Source: an uncultured Bacteroidales bacterium (GTDB taxonomy: Bacteria > Bacteroidota > Bacteroidia > Bacteroidales > UBA932). From it: a stretch of DNA of 64,000 bases. The notes beneath the pieces are model-generated. The model was not told the origin of the DNA. It did no database searches and saw only the letters and a list, made by a program, of their open reading frames with translations. Below, piece by piece: positions 36,614 through 45,346 of this stretch. A program made the position numbers and the translations under genes. The stretch spans positions 62,001-126,000 of the forward strand of contig ONEF01000005.1 in NCBI GenBank assembly GCA_900316795.1. The letters are read 5' to 3'. Within the stretch, counting starts at the first letter, position 1. Each line of letters starts with the position of its first letter.

Positions 36614-36666
36614 TCCGCGGTAGCGTAACTCGTGGCGGCTAAGTGCTTGTTGTATAATGGGTTAAA

Positions 36667-36704
36667 TATAAGACCCCGCGGCGATATCACCGCAGGGCCT
36701 TATA
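36667..36704 (+). terminator. Imperfect hairpin, probable bidirectional terminator
   Basis: An 18-bp arm pair with three mismatches (TATAAGACCCCGCGGCGA at 36667-36684, and TCACCGCAGGGCCTTATA at 36687-36704), followed by TGTTTT. It lies between the plus-strand protease and the minus-strand beta-barrel gene. Confidence 0.6.
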
Positions 36705-36723
36705 TGTTTTGCCTTGAGAATAA

Positions 36724-36772
36724 GCAGGTTAGCTGCCACGCCTTCCGATATCATAGCAGGTTGGCTGCCACG
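36724..36772 (+). repeat. Direct repeat pair with TTAGCTGCCAC-like core
   Basis: GCAGGTTAGCTGCCACG (36724-36740) and GCAGGTTGGCTGCCACG (36756-36772) differ at one base. A related inverted copy (CGTGGCGGCTAA) lies nearby at about 36630, and TTAGCTGCCAC recurs near 45318. This looks like a small dispersed intergenic repeat. Confidence 0.6.
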
Positions 36773-36788
36773 ATTACCGCTTAAGTTT

Positions 36789-37421
36789 TTAGAAGTTGTA
36801 GCGGATGCCGACAAGGATTGCACCTTGCTCTCCCATTCCGAACTCAGCGAAGCCGCGGAGCTGTCCGCCTGCCTCTATGCCTATCAGCGATGCCTGCCAG
36901 TTGAACATCCAGTTTTTGTCTTGTTCGTGAGCAGCTCCCTCCACGTACTGGTGGAGTTTGGTGTTTACGAAGCTGACACCGGCGGCTACCTTGGAGTACA
37001 TCCCGAAGTGCTCTTTCCTGAGCCAGTTGAACTTGGCGGCTGGCATAAGCGTGAAATAAGAACGGGTATAGTCTCCGGTTTTGACCTCTGCTTCACCGCT
37101 TCCCGGAACTTCCCCCAGCATATCTTCCTTGAAGGAAGCCGCTACTCCTACAGCTCCTACCGCAACTACGGGAGAAACCCGGTAAAAGTACTCTGCGGAA
37201 ATTGGACCAACGGCGCTGCTCTGCTTTGTTTTTCCGCCGAACATGACCGTGACAACCTCCCCGAAAGCTTCAATCCAATCTGAGTTGGAAAGGGCTCCGT
37301 ATGAAACTGAGATTTCATTCTTTGTCTTGATGTCTTTTCCTATAACCTGCGCATAGGAATCTGTGGCAAACATCAGTGCCAGAGTCAGTGCCGAAGCGGC
37401 AACAACAAAAAATCTCTTCAT
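36789..37421 (-). CDS. Outer-membrane beta-barrel protein
   Basis: A 210-residue protein with a signal peptide (MKRFFVVAASALTLALMFATDSYA). The mature chain is made of alternating hydrophobic strands (EISVSYGALS, AVGAVGVAASF, SYFTLMPAAKFNWL, MYSKVAAGVSFV) and ends with aromatic VGIRYNF, the C-terminal Phe used by BAM for insertion. This fits an eight-stranded porin-like barrel of no defined function. It has its own start and is not in an obvious operon. Confidence 0.85.
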   Translation of the reverse strand: MKRFFVVAASALTLALMFATDSYAQVIGKDIKTKNEISVSYGALSNSDWIEAFGEVVTVMFGGKTKQSSAVGPISAEYFYRVSPVVAVGAVGVAASFKEDMLGEVPGSGEAEVKTGDYTRSYFTLMPAAKFNWLRKEHFGMYSKVAAGVSFVNTKLHQYVEGAAHEQDKNWMFNWQASLIGIEAGGQLRGFAEFGMGEQGAILVGIRYNF

Positions 37422-37531
37422 AATCCTTAATCTTAAATCATGTGTGATAAATTCTTCTCAAATACCTTGCCGCTCAAGGATAACGCACCGGTGACACCAC
37501 GGATGGACCACTGGCGCAGTTGGATGTATTC

Positions 37532-38410
37532 TTAAAGCTGGCTGTAAGGGATGTTGTAGGTGTCTCCGTAGCGGAGGTCTCCTGTCTGGAGGCCACGCTT
37601 GAGCCACTTTTCTCTCTGTGCGCTGGTTCCGTGGGTGAAGGCGTCAGGAACAACGCGGCCCTGGGCTTTCCTCTGGAGATAATCGTCTCCGATAACCTTT
37701 GAGCAGTTGATGGCATTGAGGATGTCCTGCTGGTCTATGGAGTTGAACATCTTGTCCTCGTGATGGCCCCAAACGCCTGCCAGGAAGTCTGCCTGGAGTT
37801 CAAGCCTTACGCTCCAGTTGTTTGCGGTGGTCTTGTCTGACTGCTGCATCTTCTGGTGAACCTGTCCGAGGGTTCCAAGAAGGTTCTCTACATGGTGTCC
37901 TACCTCGTGGGCGATAACATAGGCGTATGCAAACTCACCGTCTGCACCCAGCTGCTGCTTCATCTGGGAGAAGAAAGACAGGTCTATGTAGAGAGATTTG
38001 TCTGCAGAGCAGTAGAAAGGCCCAACCGCAGCGCTCGCTCCGCCGCATCCGGTCTGGACGGCGTTGGTAAAGAGCACCATCTTTGGAGGTTCGTATTCAG
38101 CACCGACCTGCTCGCGGAATATCTTTGACCAAACATCTTCCGTAGAAGCCAGTATCTGTTTTGAGAACTCAGCGAGGGCTTCTTCCTCAGCTGTAGGCTG
38201 GTAGTCCTGGGATGTCTCAACTCCGCCTCCAGTCAGAAGTCCTCCGTTATTAGCGGCATCTTGGATTACGCTGAGAGGATTACCTCCCATAATCCATGTT
38301 ATCAGTCCGATGATGATGATGCCGCCGATTCCCATTCCGGCAGCCTTGCCAGCTGACATTCCCCTGCGGTCGTCCACATTGGAGCTGGTCCTTCTTCCAT
38401 CCATTCTCAT
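37532..38410 (-). CDS. Neutral zinc metallopeptidase (YpfJ / PF04228 family)
   Basis: A 292-residue membrane-anchored metallopeptidase family member. A short basic N-terminus leads to one membrane segment (about residues 24-42, MGIGGIIIIGLITWIM). The globular part has the family start MDGRRTSSNVDDRRG, a YSCADKSLYIDLSFF-like block (here FYCSADKSLYIDLSFF) and the zinc motif HEVGHHVE with H168, E169 and H172. QLDFLAGVWGHHED-like sequence (LQADFLAGVWGHHED) carries the third ligand. QGRVVPDAFTHGTSAQREKW near the end is conserved. The substrate is not known. Confidence 0.9.
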   Translation of the reverse strand: MRMDGRRTSSNVDDRRGMSAGKAAGMGIGGIIIIGLITWIMGGNPLSVIQDAANNGGLLTGGGVETSQDYQPTAEEEALAEFSKQILASTEDVWSKIFREQVGAEYEPPKMVLFTNAVQTGCGGASAAVGPFYCSADKSLYIDLSFFSQMKQQLGADGEFAYAYVIAHEVGHHVENLLGTLGQVHQKMQQSDKTTANNWSVRLELQADFLAGVWGHHEDKMFNSIDQQDILNAINCSKVIGDDYLQRKAQGRVVPDAFTHGTSAQREKWLKRGLQTGDLRYGDTYNIPYSQL

Positions 38411-38471
38411 AGTGCTATGATATTTTAGTTGTTAAATTCCGGTTGATGGATATGCCCTTTGCAGGCAAAAA

Positions 38472-38479
38472 CAAATATA
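38472..38479 (-). promoter_or_regulatory. -7 box for the YpfJ-like gene
   Basis: On the minus strand TATATTTG matches TAnnTTTG, 61 bases before the ATG. The spacing to a TTTG further upstream (38503-38506) is 23 bases, slightly long. Confidence 0.5.
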
Positions 38480-38501
38480 AGCAATTATTTCAGGAACACA
38501 T

Positions 38502-39041
38502 TCAAACTTTGCCCATCTTCTTGAGAAATTCCCACAGGACGACTCCTATGCATACGGAGACGTTGAGGGAGTGCTTGGTTCCGAACTGCGGAATCTCGAT
38601 GCTTCCATCGCTGAGGTCCACCACTTCCTGCTGAACTCCGTGCACCTCGTTCCCGAAGACAAGGGCATACTTTTCCCCGTCTGAGGTTTTGAAATCGCTG
38701 AGCATTATGGAGTTTTCTGTCTGCTCAATGCTGAAGACCCGGTATCCTTCTTGCTTGAGTTTGAGGACTGCATCTTCAGTCTTTTCAAAGTATTCCCAGC
38801 CGACGGAGAACTCTGCTCCCAGTGCGGATTTGTGGATTTCTGCGGATGGAGGAGTGGCGCTGATTCCGCAGAGTATGATTTTCTCCGCGATAAATGCATC
38901 GCTGGAGCGGAACACGCTTCCTATGTTGAACTGGCTGCGCACGTTGTCGAGGACAACCACCAGCGGCACTTTCTCTTTTTTCTTGAATTCTTCTATGTCC
39001 GGCCTTCCGAGTTCGCTGTTGAGAAGTTTGCGGTTAGTCAT
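38502..39041 (-). CDS. SpoU/TrmH-family RNA methyltransferase
   Basis: A 179-residue SPOUT methyltransferase that probably methylates a ribose 2'-OH in tRNA or rRNA. The three SpoU motifs are visible: DNVRSQFNIGSVFRSSDAF, ALVFGNEVHGVQQEV and IPQFGTKHSLNVSVCIGVVL. They form the trefoil-knot AdoMet site. I chose ATG 39041 (MTNRKLLNSEL); the frame extends 11 codons upstream without better support. The exact target cannot be read from sequence. Confidence 0.9.
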   Translation of the reverse strand: MTNRKLLNSELGRPDIEEFKKKEKVPLVVVLDNVRSQFNIGSVFRSSDAFIAEKIILCGISATPPSAEIHKSALGAEFSVGWEYFEKTEDAVLKLKQEGYRVFSIEQTENSIMLSDFKTSDGEKYALVFGNEVHGVQQEVVDLSDGSIEIPQFGTKHSLNVSVCIGVVLWEFLKKMGKV

Positions 39042-39071
39042 TTTCAGAATAATTGAGGTTGTTGATCGGGA

Positions 39072-39079
39072 CAAAGTTA
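39072..39079 (-). promoter_or_regulatory. Putative -7 box for the SpoU gene
   Basis: On the minus strand TAACTTTG matches TAnnTTTG, 31 bases before the ATG. No -33 element is clear. Confidence 0.45.
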
Positions 39080-39108
39080 ATGCAATAGGTTCTTTGTCGA
39101 TGAATAAT

Positions 39109-39139
39109 TTTGAGAAGTTGGCTAAAAACGTTATATTTG
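39109..39139 (+). promoter_or_regulatory. Full Bacteroidota promoter for the FGE-like gene
   Basis: TTTG at 39109-39112, then 19 bases, then TATATTTG at 39132-39139. This is a textbook -33/-7 pair. The leader would be about 25-30 nt to the ATG at 39172. Confidence 0.8.
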
Positions 39140-39171
39140 TTCAGATATCTTAAATCAAAAACATTTGTACT

Positions 39172-40002
39172 ATGAAAAAAGCAATCGGAATTTTTATGGC
39201 ACTGTTGGTTTCTGTCGTTGCTTTCGGGCAAAACAGAGAGAACTACAAGGAATCTGTATTCGGAATAGAGATCCCTATGGTTTATGTAGAGGGCGGTGAG
39301 TTCATGATGGGCGGTACTTCTGAGCAGGGCAAAGAAGCTGACAAGGACGAAGTTCTGCACAGGGTAACTGTGAAGGATTTTTATATCGGCCAGTTTGAAA
39401 TCACCCAGGCCCAGTGGGAAGCTGTTATGGAAACAAGTGTAGTCCAGCAGAGCAAGAAAGCTGACGCTAAGCTTACTCTCGACAAGCTTAACGGTGTAGG
39501 CCCTGACTATCCAATGTATTACATCACTTGGGAAGAGGCTATGGAGTTCTGCAAGATCCTCAGCAAGAAGACCGGCAAGAAATACACTCTTCCTACAGAA
39601 GCTGAGTGGGAGTTTGCTGCAAGGGGAGGAGTGAAATCCGATCCTAGAAGCCGCACCAAATATGCAGGCAGCAATCTGATAGACAGGGTTGCTTGGTATG
39701 ACCGTGGTTCTACTCATCCTGTCGGTCAGCTCGAGCCTAACGAACTGGATCTTTATGATATGAGCGGAAATGTATGGGAATGGTGCTATGACTGGTACGG
39801 TGCTTACAGCAAGATTGAAACTTTCAACCCGGAGGGTCCTGCAATGGGAGAGGAGCGTGTCCTCAGAGGTGGAAGCTTCCACAATCCTGCATCCCGCTGC
39901 CGTGTCTCTTATCGCGGACACAACTCTCCTGAGAGGCGTGCCGGCTACAGAGGTTTCCGTATTGTCTGCCACATAGAACCATCTGCCGGCAGTGAAGACT
40001 GA
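39172..40002 (+). CDS. Secreted formylglycine-generating-enzyme-like (SUMF1) protein
   Basis: A 276-residue exported protein of the FGE-sulfatase/SUMF1 family. A signal peptide (MKKAIGIFMALLVSVVAFG) is followed by the family core: MVYVEGGEFMMGG, VTVKDFYIGQFEITQAQWEAV, PMYYITWEEAMEFCKILSKK, LPTEAEWEFAARGG, DMSGNVWEWCYDWYG, RVLRGGSFHNPASRCRVSYRG and GFRIV. True formylglycine-generating enzymes use a Cys pair; here the late Cys positions are WEWCYD and SRCRVS, and I cannot assign the copper pair. No sulfatase is adjacent, so it may be one of the many non-FGE members. Confidence 0.88.
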   Translation: MKKAIGIFMALLVSVVAFGQNRENYKESVFGIEIPMVYVEGGEFMMGGTSEQGKEADKDEVLHRVTVKDFYIGQFEITQAQWEAVMETSVVQQSKKADAKLTLDKLNGVGPDYPMYYITWEEAMEFCKILSKKTGKKYTLPTEAEWEFAARGGVKSDPRSRTKYAGSNLIDRVAWYDRGSTHPVGQLEPNELDLYDMSGNVWEWCYDWYGAYSKIETFNPEGPAMGEERVLRGGSFHNPASRCRVSYRGHNSPERRAGYRGFRIVCHIEPSAGSED

Positions 40003-40043
40003 TAGTTTCCGAGGCTTTGCCCGAGGCAAGTCTGGAAAGTTTT

Positions 40044-40084
40044 CTCCGGTGAGTCAGGTTTTTCTCGGCTCACCGGAGTTTTTT
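40044..40084 (+). terminator. Terminator after the FGE-like gene
   Basis: A perfect 10-bp stem (CTCCGGTGAG and CTCACCGGAG) with a 15-nt loop, followed by six T residues. Confidence 0.9.
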
Positions 40085-40183
40085 GTGCCTGCCGCCAAAC
40101 GGGCAACGGTGAGCTATATGGCTAAAGTCTTTTCCTCTCTGTATTTTATGCCGTCTTCTTTAAGGATTTTGTAATTAAATTGT

Positions 40184-40191
40184 TATATTTG
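40184..40191 (+). promoter_or_regulatory. -7 box for glyA
   Basis: TATATTTG matches TAnnTTTG exactly, 68 bases before the glyA ATG. The implied leader is about 60 nt. No purine or glycine-like riboswitch structure was recognised in it. Confidence 0.6.
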
Positions 40192-40258
40192 CCCGTCTTA
40201 TGCAATCCGTTTTGGGAGGCATAGGTGTTTTTGATAAAATTAACAACGTTTATACAAT

Positions 40259-41539
40259 ATGAAACAAGATCTCGAAATATCCGAACTCATTAAAAGAGAG
40301 GAAAATCGTCAGTCCAGAGGCGTAGAACTGATTGCTTCTGAAAACTTTGTAAGCGACCAGGTGCTTGCTGCCCTTGGAAGCGTTTGTACTAACAAGTATG
40401 CCGAGGGCTATCCTGGTCACAGATACTATGGTGGATGCCAGGAAGTTGACAAGATAGAGCAGGTAGCTATAGACCGTATCTGCAAGCTTTTTGACGCAGA
40501 ATATGCAAATGTTCAGCCACATTCAGGAGCGCAGGCAAATATGGCCGTTATGATGGCCTGCATCAATCCTGGTGACACTTTCATGGGTCTGAACCTGGAT
40601 ATGGGAGGACACCTGACTCACGGTTCCCCGGTAAATGTGTCAGGTAAGATGTACCACGCTGTAGCTTATGGTTTGAATAAGGAGACAGGGCTGATTGATT
40701 ACGACGATATGGAGAAGAAGGCTCTTGAGAACAAGCCAAAGCTCATAATCGGCGGTGCCAGCGCTTATTCCAGAGAGTGGGATTGGGAGAGGATGAGAGC
40801 CATTGCAGACAAGGTCGGAGCTATCCTTTGGGTAGATATGGCTCATCCTGCAGGACTGATAGCTAAAGGTCTTCTGAAGAACCCTGTAAAGTACGCTCAC
40901 ATAGTAACTTCTACAACTCACAAGACACTGAGAGGACCTCGCGGAGGTATAATCTTGGTAGGTAAGGATTTCGAGAATCCTTGGGGGCAGAAGACTCCTA
41001 AAGGGGAAATCAAGAAGATGAGCGCAATCCTGAACTCTTCCGTATTCCCTGGAATCCAGGGCGGTCCGCTGGAGCATTGCATCGCTGCCAAGGCTGTTGC
41101 TTTCTTCGAGGCCCTGCAGCCTGAGTTCAAGACTTACGTTGAGCAGGTTCACAAGAACGCAGTCGTCATGGCTGATGAGTTCATGGCACGCGGCTACAAG
41201 GTTGTCAGCGGCGGTACAGACAACCACATGATGCTGATTGACCTGAGGACCAAGTTCCCGGATCTTACAGGAAAAGTCGTTGAAAATACTTTGGTTCAGG
41301 CAGACATTACCGTAAACAAGAATATGGTTCCGTTTGATACACGTTCTCCGTTCCAGACATCAGGAATCAGGGTAGGTACTCCTGCTGTTACCACAAGGGG
41401 TCTGAAAGAAAACGATATCAAGCATATTGTAGAACTGATAGACAAGGTTCTCAACAATATAACCGACGAGAAGGTTCTCGAGGATGTTCGCCACCAGGTA
41501 GAGCAGCTTATGGTTGGTCGTCCGCTGAACATCTGGTAG
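40259..41539 (+). CDS. glyA: Serine hydroxymethyltransferase
   Basis: Converts serine and tetrahydrofolate to glycine and methylene-tetrahydrofolate, feeding one-carbon metabolism. The 426-residue length is normal. [13 protein letters not shown] at the N-terminus, [29 protein letters not shown], the [10 protein letters not shown] block and [13 protein letters not shown] with the PLP lysine are all present. A clear terminator follows, so it appears monocistronic. Confidence 0.98.
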   Translation: MKQDLEISELIKREENRQSRGVELIASENFVSDQVLAALGSVCTNKYAEGYPGHRYYGGCQEVDKIEQVAIDRICKLFDAEYANVQPHSGAQANMAVMMACINPGDTFMGLNLDMGGHLTHGSPVNVSGKMYHAVAYGLNKETGLIDYDDMEKKALENKPKLIIGGASAYSREWDWERMRAIADKVGAILWVDMAHPAGLIAKGLLKNPVKYAHIVTSTTHKTLRGPRGGIILVGKDFENPWGQKTPKGEIKKMSAILNSSVFPGIQGGPLEHCIAAKAVAFFEALQPEFKTYVEQVHKNAVVMADEFMARGYKVVSGGTDNHMMLIDLRTKFPDLTGKVVENTLVQADITVNKNMVPFDTRSPFQTSGIRVGTPAVTTRGLKENDIKHIVELIDKVLNNITDEKVLEDVRHQVEQLMVGRPLNIW

Positions 41540-41551
41540 TGACGGATTTCC

Positions 41552-41581
41552 CAAAGCACTTGCTTTCCGGCAGGTGCTTTG
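41552..41581 (+). terminator. Terminator after glyA
   Basis: A 12-bp stem (CAAAGCACTTGC and GCAGGTGCTTTG, one G-U pair) with a 6-nt loop, followed by CTTTTT. It ends 36 bases before the pnp start. Confidence 0.88.
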
Positions 41582-41617
41582 CTTTTTGAGGCAATACAAG
41601 AACATTTAGTAGAGATT

Positions 41618-44002
41618 ATGAATATTATAAAGAAAACAATCCAGCTCGCAGACGGACGTACCATTGAGATTGAGACTGGAAAACTGGCCAAGCAGGCAGA
41701 TGGCTCGGCCGTAGTTAAGATGGGTGGCACAATGCTTCTTGCCACCGTGACATGCGCCAAGGAAGCAGAAGAGGACGTGGACTTTCTTCCATTGCAGGTA
41801 GATTACAAGGAGAAGTTCTATTCCGCCGGAAGATTCCCGGGAGGTTTTATGAAGAGAGAAGGTAAGGCAAGTGACTATGAGATTCTGATAGCCAGGCTTA
41901 TAGACCGTGCTCTCAGACCACTTTTCCCGGATGATTTCCATGCAGCCGTATTTGTAACCGTTAATCTTATTTCAGCAGACAAGGACACCCAGCCTGATGC
42001 TCTTGCAGGACTTGCAGCAGCATCAGCTCTGGCTGTTTCAGATATACCTTTCAACGGACCTATTTCCGAGGTCAGAGTTGCACGCATAGACGGACAGTAC
42101 TGCATCAATCCTGGTTTCAAGGATCTTGAGAGAGCAGACCTGGAACTGATGGTCGGTGCGACAGCCAAGAACATAATGATGGTAGAGGGTGAGATGAAGG
42201 AAGTTTCCGAGGAAGTCATGCTCGGAGCCATCATGTTCGCACATCAGGAAATCAAGAAGCACTGTGCTGTTCTTGAGGAGCTCACAGATGCTGTAGGAAA
42301 GCGCGTTAAGAGAGAGTATTGCCACGAGGTCAACGACGAGACAATCCGTGAGGCTTGTGCCAAGTTCTGCTATGACCGCTGCTATCAGATAGCCAAGAGC
42401 GCCCTGCCTAAGCAGGAACGCACAGAAGCTTTCGACAACCTTAAGGAAGAATTCATGCAGACGATTCCTGAAGAGGAAAGAGAGGAAAAGACGGCTATGG
42501 TAAACCGTTACTATGCAGCTGTTGAGAAGAAGGCCATGAGAGACCTCATCCTCAACGAAGGCCGCCGTCTGGACGGACGTGCAACCACGGATGTGCGCCC
42601 TATCTGGTGCGAGGTGGACTATCTGCCTTGTGCGCACGGCAGTGCAATCTTCACTCGCGGAGAAACCCAGAGCCTTGCTACGGTAACACTTGGAACCAAG
42701 CTGGATATGAAGGAGATGGATGAGGTGCTCATTGAGCGTACAGAGCCTTTTGTTCTCCACTACAACTTCCCTCCGTTCGCTACAGGAGAGGCAAGGGCTT
42801 CCAGAGGAACTTCCAGAAGAGAAATCGGGCATGGTAATCTTGCTATGCGAGCCCTGAAGCCAATGATTCCTACAGGAGAGGACAACCCTTATGCAATCAG
42901 AGTTGTTTCAGATATTTTGGAGAGCAACGGATCTTCTTCAATGGCAAGTGTTTGCGCCGGATGCCTTGCCCTTATGGATGCCGGTATCCAGATCAAGAAG
43001 CCGGTTGCAGGTGTTGCAATGGGACTCATAGAGCAGGACGGCAAGTTCGCCATCCTTTCTGATATTCTCGGCGATGAGGATCACCTCGGCGATATGGACT
43101 TCAAGGTAGCGGGAACCAAGGACGGCATCACCGCCACCCAGATGGACATCAAGTGCGACGGTCTTTCTGAAGAGATTATGGCAAAGGCTCTTGCACAGGC
43201 GCACCAGGCTCGCCAGCACATCATGGGCGAGATGATGAAGACCATAGACGCACCGCGTCCTGAGCTCAAGCCTCATGCACCGCGTATCGTCCAGATCAGA
43301 ATCCCTGGAGACTTCATCGGTGCCGTTATCGGAAAGGGTGGAGAAGTTATCCAGAAGATCCAGAAGGAGACCGGTACAACAGTTACAATCACAGAGGAGA
43401 AGCAAGACGACGGAACCAGCATCGGAGCCGTTGACATCTTCGGAACGGACAAGGATTCCATGGAGAAAGCTCTCAACTGGATCAAGGGTATTACCACAGT
43501 CCCTGAGCCAGGTCAGGTTTACCACGGAAAGGTAACTTCCATCCAGGACTTCGGAGCCTTTGTAGAGATACTTCCTGGCAAGGAAGGCCTGCTCCACATT
43601 TCCGAGATGGCTTGGAAGAAGACCGAAAAGGTCGAGGATGTTGTAAAGCTCGGCGATGAGGTAGATGTCAAGCTCCTCGAGATTGACGAGAAGACCGGCA
43701 AGATGCGCCTTTCTATGAAGGCCCTGCTTCCTAAACCGGAAGGCTATGTTGAGCCTCAGAGGCGTCCGCGTCCGGAAGGCGGCAGCCGCAATGGCGGTAA
43801 CGGACATTCTAACGGAAACCGTCCGGCCGGTGGCAACCGCAACGGCGGCAACAACCGTAACGGTAACGGACATTCAAACGAAAACCGTCCTGGTGGCAGC
43901 CGCAATGGAAGCAACAACCACAACGACCATCAGGAACGCCACGGCAACGGCCATGAGAACCACGGCCGCAGCCAGGAAGGTGACCAACAAAACGGCGAAT
44001 AA
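41618..44002 (+). CDS. pnp: Polynucleotide phosphorylase with Asn/Gly-rich tail
   Basis: A 794-residue 3'-to-5' phosphorolytic exoribonuclease of RNA turnover. Two RNase PH domains flank an all-helical domain; [17 protein letters not shown] lies in the first and [20 protein letters not shown] in the second. The KH domain (about 555-620) has [20 protein letters not shown], and the S1 domain (about 625-700) has [20 protein letters not shown]. After about residue 715 comes a tail of about 75 residues made of Asn, Gly, Arg, His and Ser, a likely RNA-contacting disordered extension. I chose ATG 41618 ([10 protein letters not shown]). Confidence 0.97.
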   Translation: MNIIKKTIQLADGRTIEIETGKLAKQADGSAVVKMGGTMLLATVTCAKEAEEDVDFLPLQVDYKEKFYSAGRFPGGFMKREGKASDYEILIARLIDRALRPLFPDDFHAAVFVTVNLISADKDTQPDALAGLAAASALAVSDIPFNGPISEVRVARIDGQYCINPGFKDLERADLELMVGATAKNIMMVEGEMKEVSEEVMLGAIMFAHQEIKKHCAVLEELTDAVGKRVKREYCHEVNDETIREACAKFCYDRCYQIAKSALPKQERTEAFDNLKEEFMQTIPEEEREEKTAMVNRYYAAVEKKAMRDLILNEGRRLDGRATTDVRPIWCEVDYLPCAHGSAIFTRGETQSLATVTLGTKLDMKEMDEVLIERTEPFVLHYNFPPFATGEARASRGTSRREIGHGNLAMRALKPMIPTGEDNPYAIRVVSDILESNGSSSMASVCAGCLALMDAGIQIKKPVAGVAMGLIEQDGKFAILSDILGDEDHLGDMDFKVAGTKDGITATQMDIKCDGLSEEIMAKALAQAHQARQHIMGEMMKTIDAPRPELKPHAPRIVQIRIPGDFIGAVIGKGGEVIQKIQKETGTTVTITEEKQDDGTSIGAVDIFGTDKDSMEKALNWIKGITTVPEPGQVYHGKVTSIQDFGAFVEILPGKEGLLHISEMAWKKTEKVEDVVKLGDEVDVKLLEIDEKTGKMRLSMKALLPKPEGYVEPQRRPRPEGGSRNGGNGHSNGNRPAGGNRNGGNNRNGNGHSNENRPGGSRNGSNNHNDHQERHGNGHENHGRSQEGDQQNGE

Positions 44003-44044
44003 TAACCGTTTTTAGCAAATGGCTGACAATTAGCAGATTGATTG

Positions 44045-44077
44045 TTTGAGGGGTAGGCAGAACGCATACCCCTCAAA
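44045..44077 (+). terminator. Terminator after pnp
   Basis: A perfect 11-bp stem (TTTGAGGGGTA and TACCCCTCAAA) with an 11-nt loop. The downstream T-run is weak (TTGTTAAT), so termination may be partial. Confidence 0.7.
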
Positions 44078-44110
44078 TTGTTAATAAGCTGATTGTCAAA
44101 CAACAACAGA

Positions 44111-44368
44111 AAACGCCCATCAACGGAGGTAATCGCTGATCAAGGGAAATAACGCTCACCAACAGAAGTAATCGCTGATCAAGGAAAATAACGCTCACCT
44201 ACGGAGGTAATCGCTGATATGATCAAGGAGAACAACGCTCACCTACGGAGATAATCGCTGATCAAAGAAAAATAACGCTCGCCAACGGAGGTAATCGCTG
44301 ATAAGATTAAGGAGAACAACGCTCGCCAACGGAGGTAATTGCTGATTGAGGGAAATAACGCTGTACAT
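44111..44368 (+). repeat. Nested tandem-repeat array upstream of pnuC
   Basis: Six tandem units begin with AATCGCTGAT or a one-base variant, at 44131, 44170, 44209, 44253, 44293 and 44337. A partial half-unit precedes them from 44111. Units are 39, 39, 44, 40 and 44 nt, and the last runs into the pnuC ATG. Each unit is two related half-units, AATCGCTGATCAAGGGAAAT and AACGCTCACCAACGGAGGT, so the basic period is about 20 nt. The 44-nt units carry an extra ATGAT or AAGAT after the octamer, and 39/40 and 44 units alternate. All three forward frames have a stop in each unit, so it is not coding. Together with the pnp terminator it fills the 366-base gap. Confidence 0.9.
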
Positions 44369-45250
44369 ATGGAAGAAGTCACTGGCATCGCTGATAAAAA
44401 GTCACGCTTCAACGACAAGAAGTTCAACTTCTGGTTCAACATGTTCATCCTGGTGGGGATGATCACTGCTGTCCTGGTGGTAAACATCTTCAAGATCCAG
44501 GCCCAGCATGCTGTGACAGTCAAGCAGATTGTGGTTACTGTCGGAGCCATAATGGGTGTTGTTAACACAGTCCTTAGCGCCAACGGCAACATCTGGACAT
44601 TCCTGTTCGGAGTGCTGGATGTGAGCATCGGAGCCTACGCCAACTACGACAGCGGCAACATGGGCCAGTTCGCCCAGCACGCCTTCTATTTCCTACCGAT
44701 GCAGTTCATCGGCTGGTGGCAGTGGAGGAAGCGCGGAGCCGGCAAAGTTTCCAAAGTCAAGGCGGAAGTCTCTGGGAGCAATGTAGAATCCGCTAAGGTC
44801 AAGACGGAGATTTCCAAGGTCAAGGCCCGCAGGCTTACCGGAAAGCAATGGGTGTATGTGGGAATATCCATTGTTCTAGGTACGGCCATCTGCTACGGAA
44901 TACTCTACTGGGTGGACCTTAGGCTGCTTGAAGCCGGAAAGATTGCCGAGATAGACAAGGCCAAGCTCTTCCTGGACGCCTTTGTCCTGGTGCTTAACCT
45001 GATCGGCCAGATACTTATGTCCTGGGCCTATATGGACCAGTGGTACCTGTGGAACCTGGTCAACGTCTTCTCGATCCTTCTTTGGACCAACCGCCTGATG
45101 AGCGCGGGAAGCGACAGCTATACCATCGTGATGGTGATCAAGTACTCGTTCTACCTGCTAAACTCCATCAACGGCCTTAGAATATGGCTCAAGCTCAGCC
45201 GCCCGGAACCGGAATCCCGCGGTGGCGAACAAATCGCTGAGAATCAGTAA
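44369..45250 (+). CDS. PnuC-family vitamin-precursor transporter with charged insert
   Basis: A 293-residue inner-membrane protein of the PnuC family, which imports nicotinamide riboside or, in PnuT relatives, thiamine. Membrane segments begin at about residue 20 (NFWFNMFILVGMITAVLVVN). LFGVLDVSIGAYANY and FLPMQFIGWWQWRKR match the family; the C-terminal half has LNLIGQILMSWAYMDQWYLW and LLNSINGLRIW. A charged insert of about 40 residues (about 128-168, KVSKVKAE/KVKTEISKVKA) splits the two halves and makes the protein longer than typical PnuC. I chose ATG 44369; an upstream TTG at 44339 lies in the repeat array. The substrate is not certain; thiN is 31 kb away. Confidence 0.85.
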   Translation: MEEVTGIADKKSRFNDKKFNFWFNMFILVGMITAVLVVNIFKIQAQHAVTVKQIVVTVGAIMGVVNTVLSANGNIWTFLFGVLDVSIGAYANYDSGNMGQFAQHAFYFLPMQFIGWWQWRKRGAGKVSKVKAEVSGSNVESAKVKTEISKVKARRLTGKQWVYVGISIVLGTAICYGILYWVDLRLLEAGKIAEIDKAKLFLDAFVLVLNLIGQILMSWAYMDQWYLWNLVNVFSILLWTNRLMSAGSDSYTIVMVIKYSFYLLNSINGLRIWLKLSRPEPESRGGEQIAENQ

Positions 45251-45256
45251 AATAAT

Positions 45257-45292
45257 AAAACACCCTCCTGCAGTTTTCCGGGAGGGTGTTTT
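45257..45292 (+). terminator. Terminator after pnuC
   Basis: A perfect 12-bp stem (AAAACACCCTCC and GGAGGGTGTTTT) with a 12-nt loop, ending in TTTT. It lies between pnuC and convergent rpsO. Confidence 0.9.
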
Positions 45293-45346
45293 CGTATTTA
45301 GCAGTGTTTAAGGCATTTAGCTGCCACCGCCAAAATTGAAGGAGTC

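Noticed and set aside
39034-40029. Long minus-strand open frame (331 codons) opposite the FGE-like gene
   Set aside because: It is antisense to a gene with a textbook promoter, signal peptide and family motifs.
42038-43873. Long minus-strand open frames opposite pnp
   Set aside because: They are shadows of the highly conserved pnp coding sequence.
44111-44368. CRISPR array
   Set aside because: The repeats are directly adjacent and all parts are repeated; there are no unique spacers, the units vary in sequence and length, and no cas genes are nearby.
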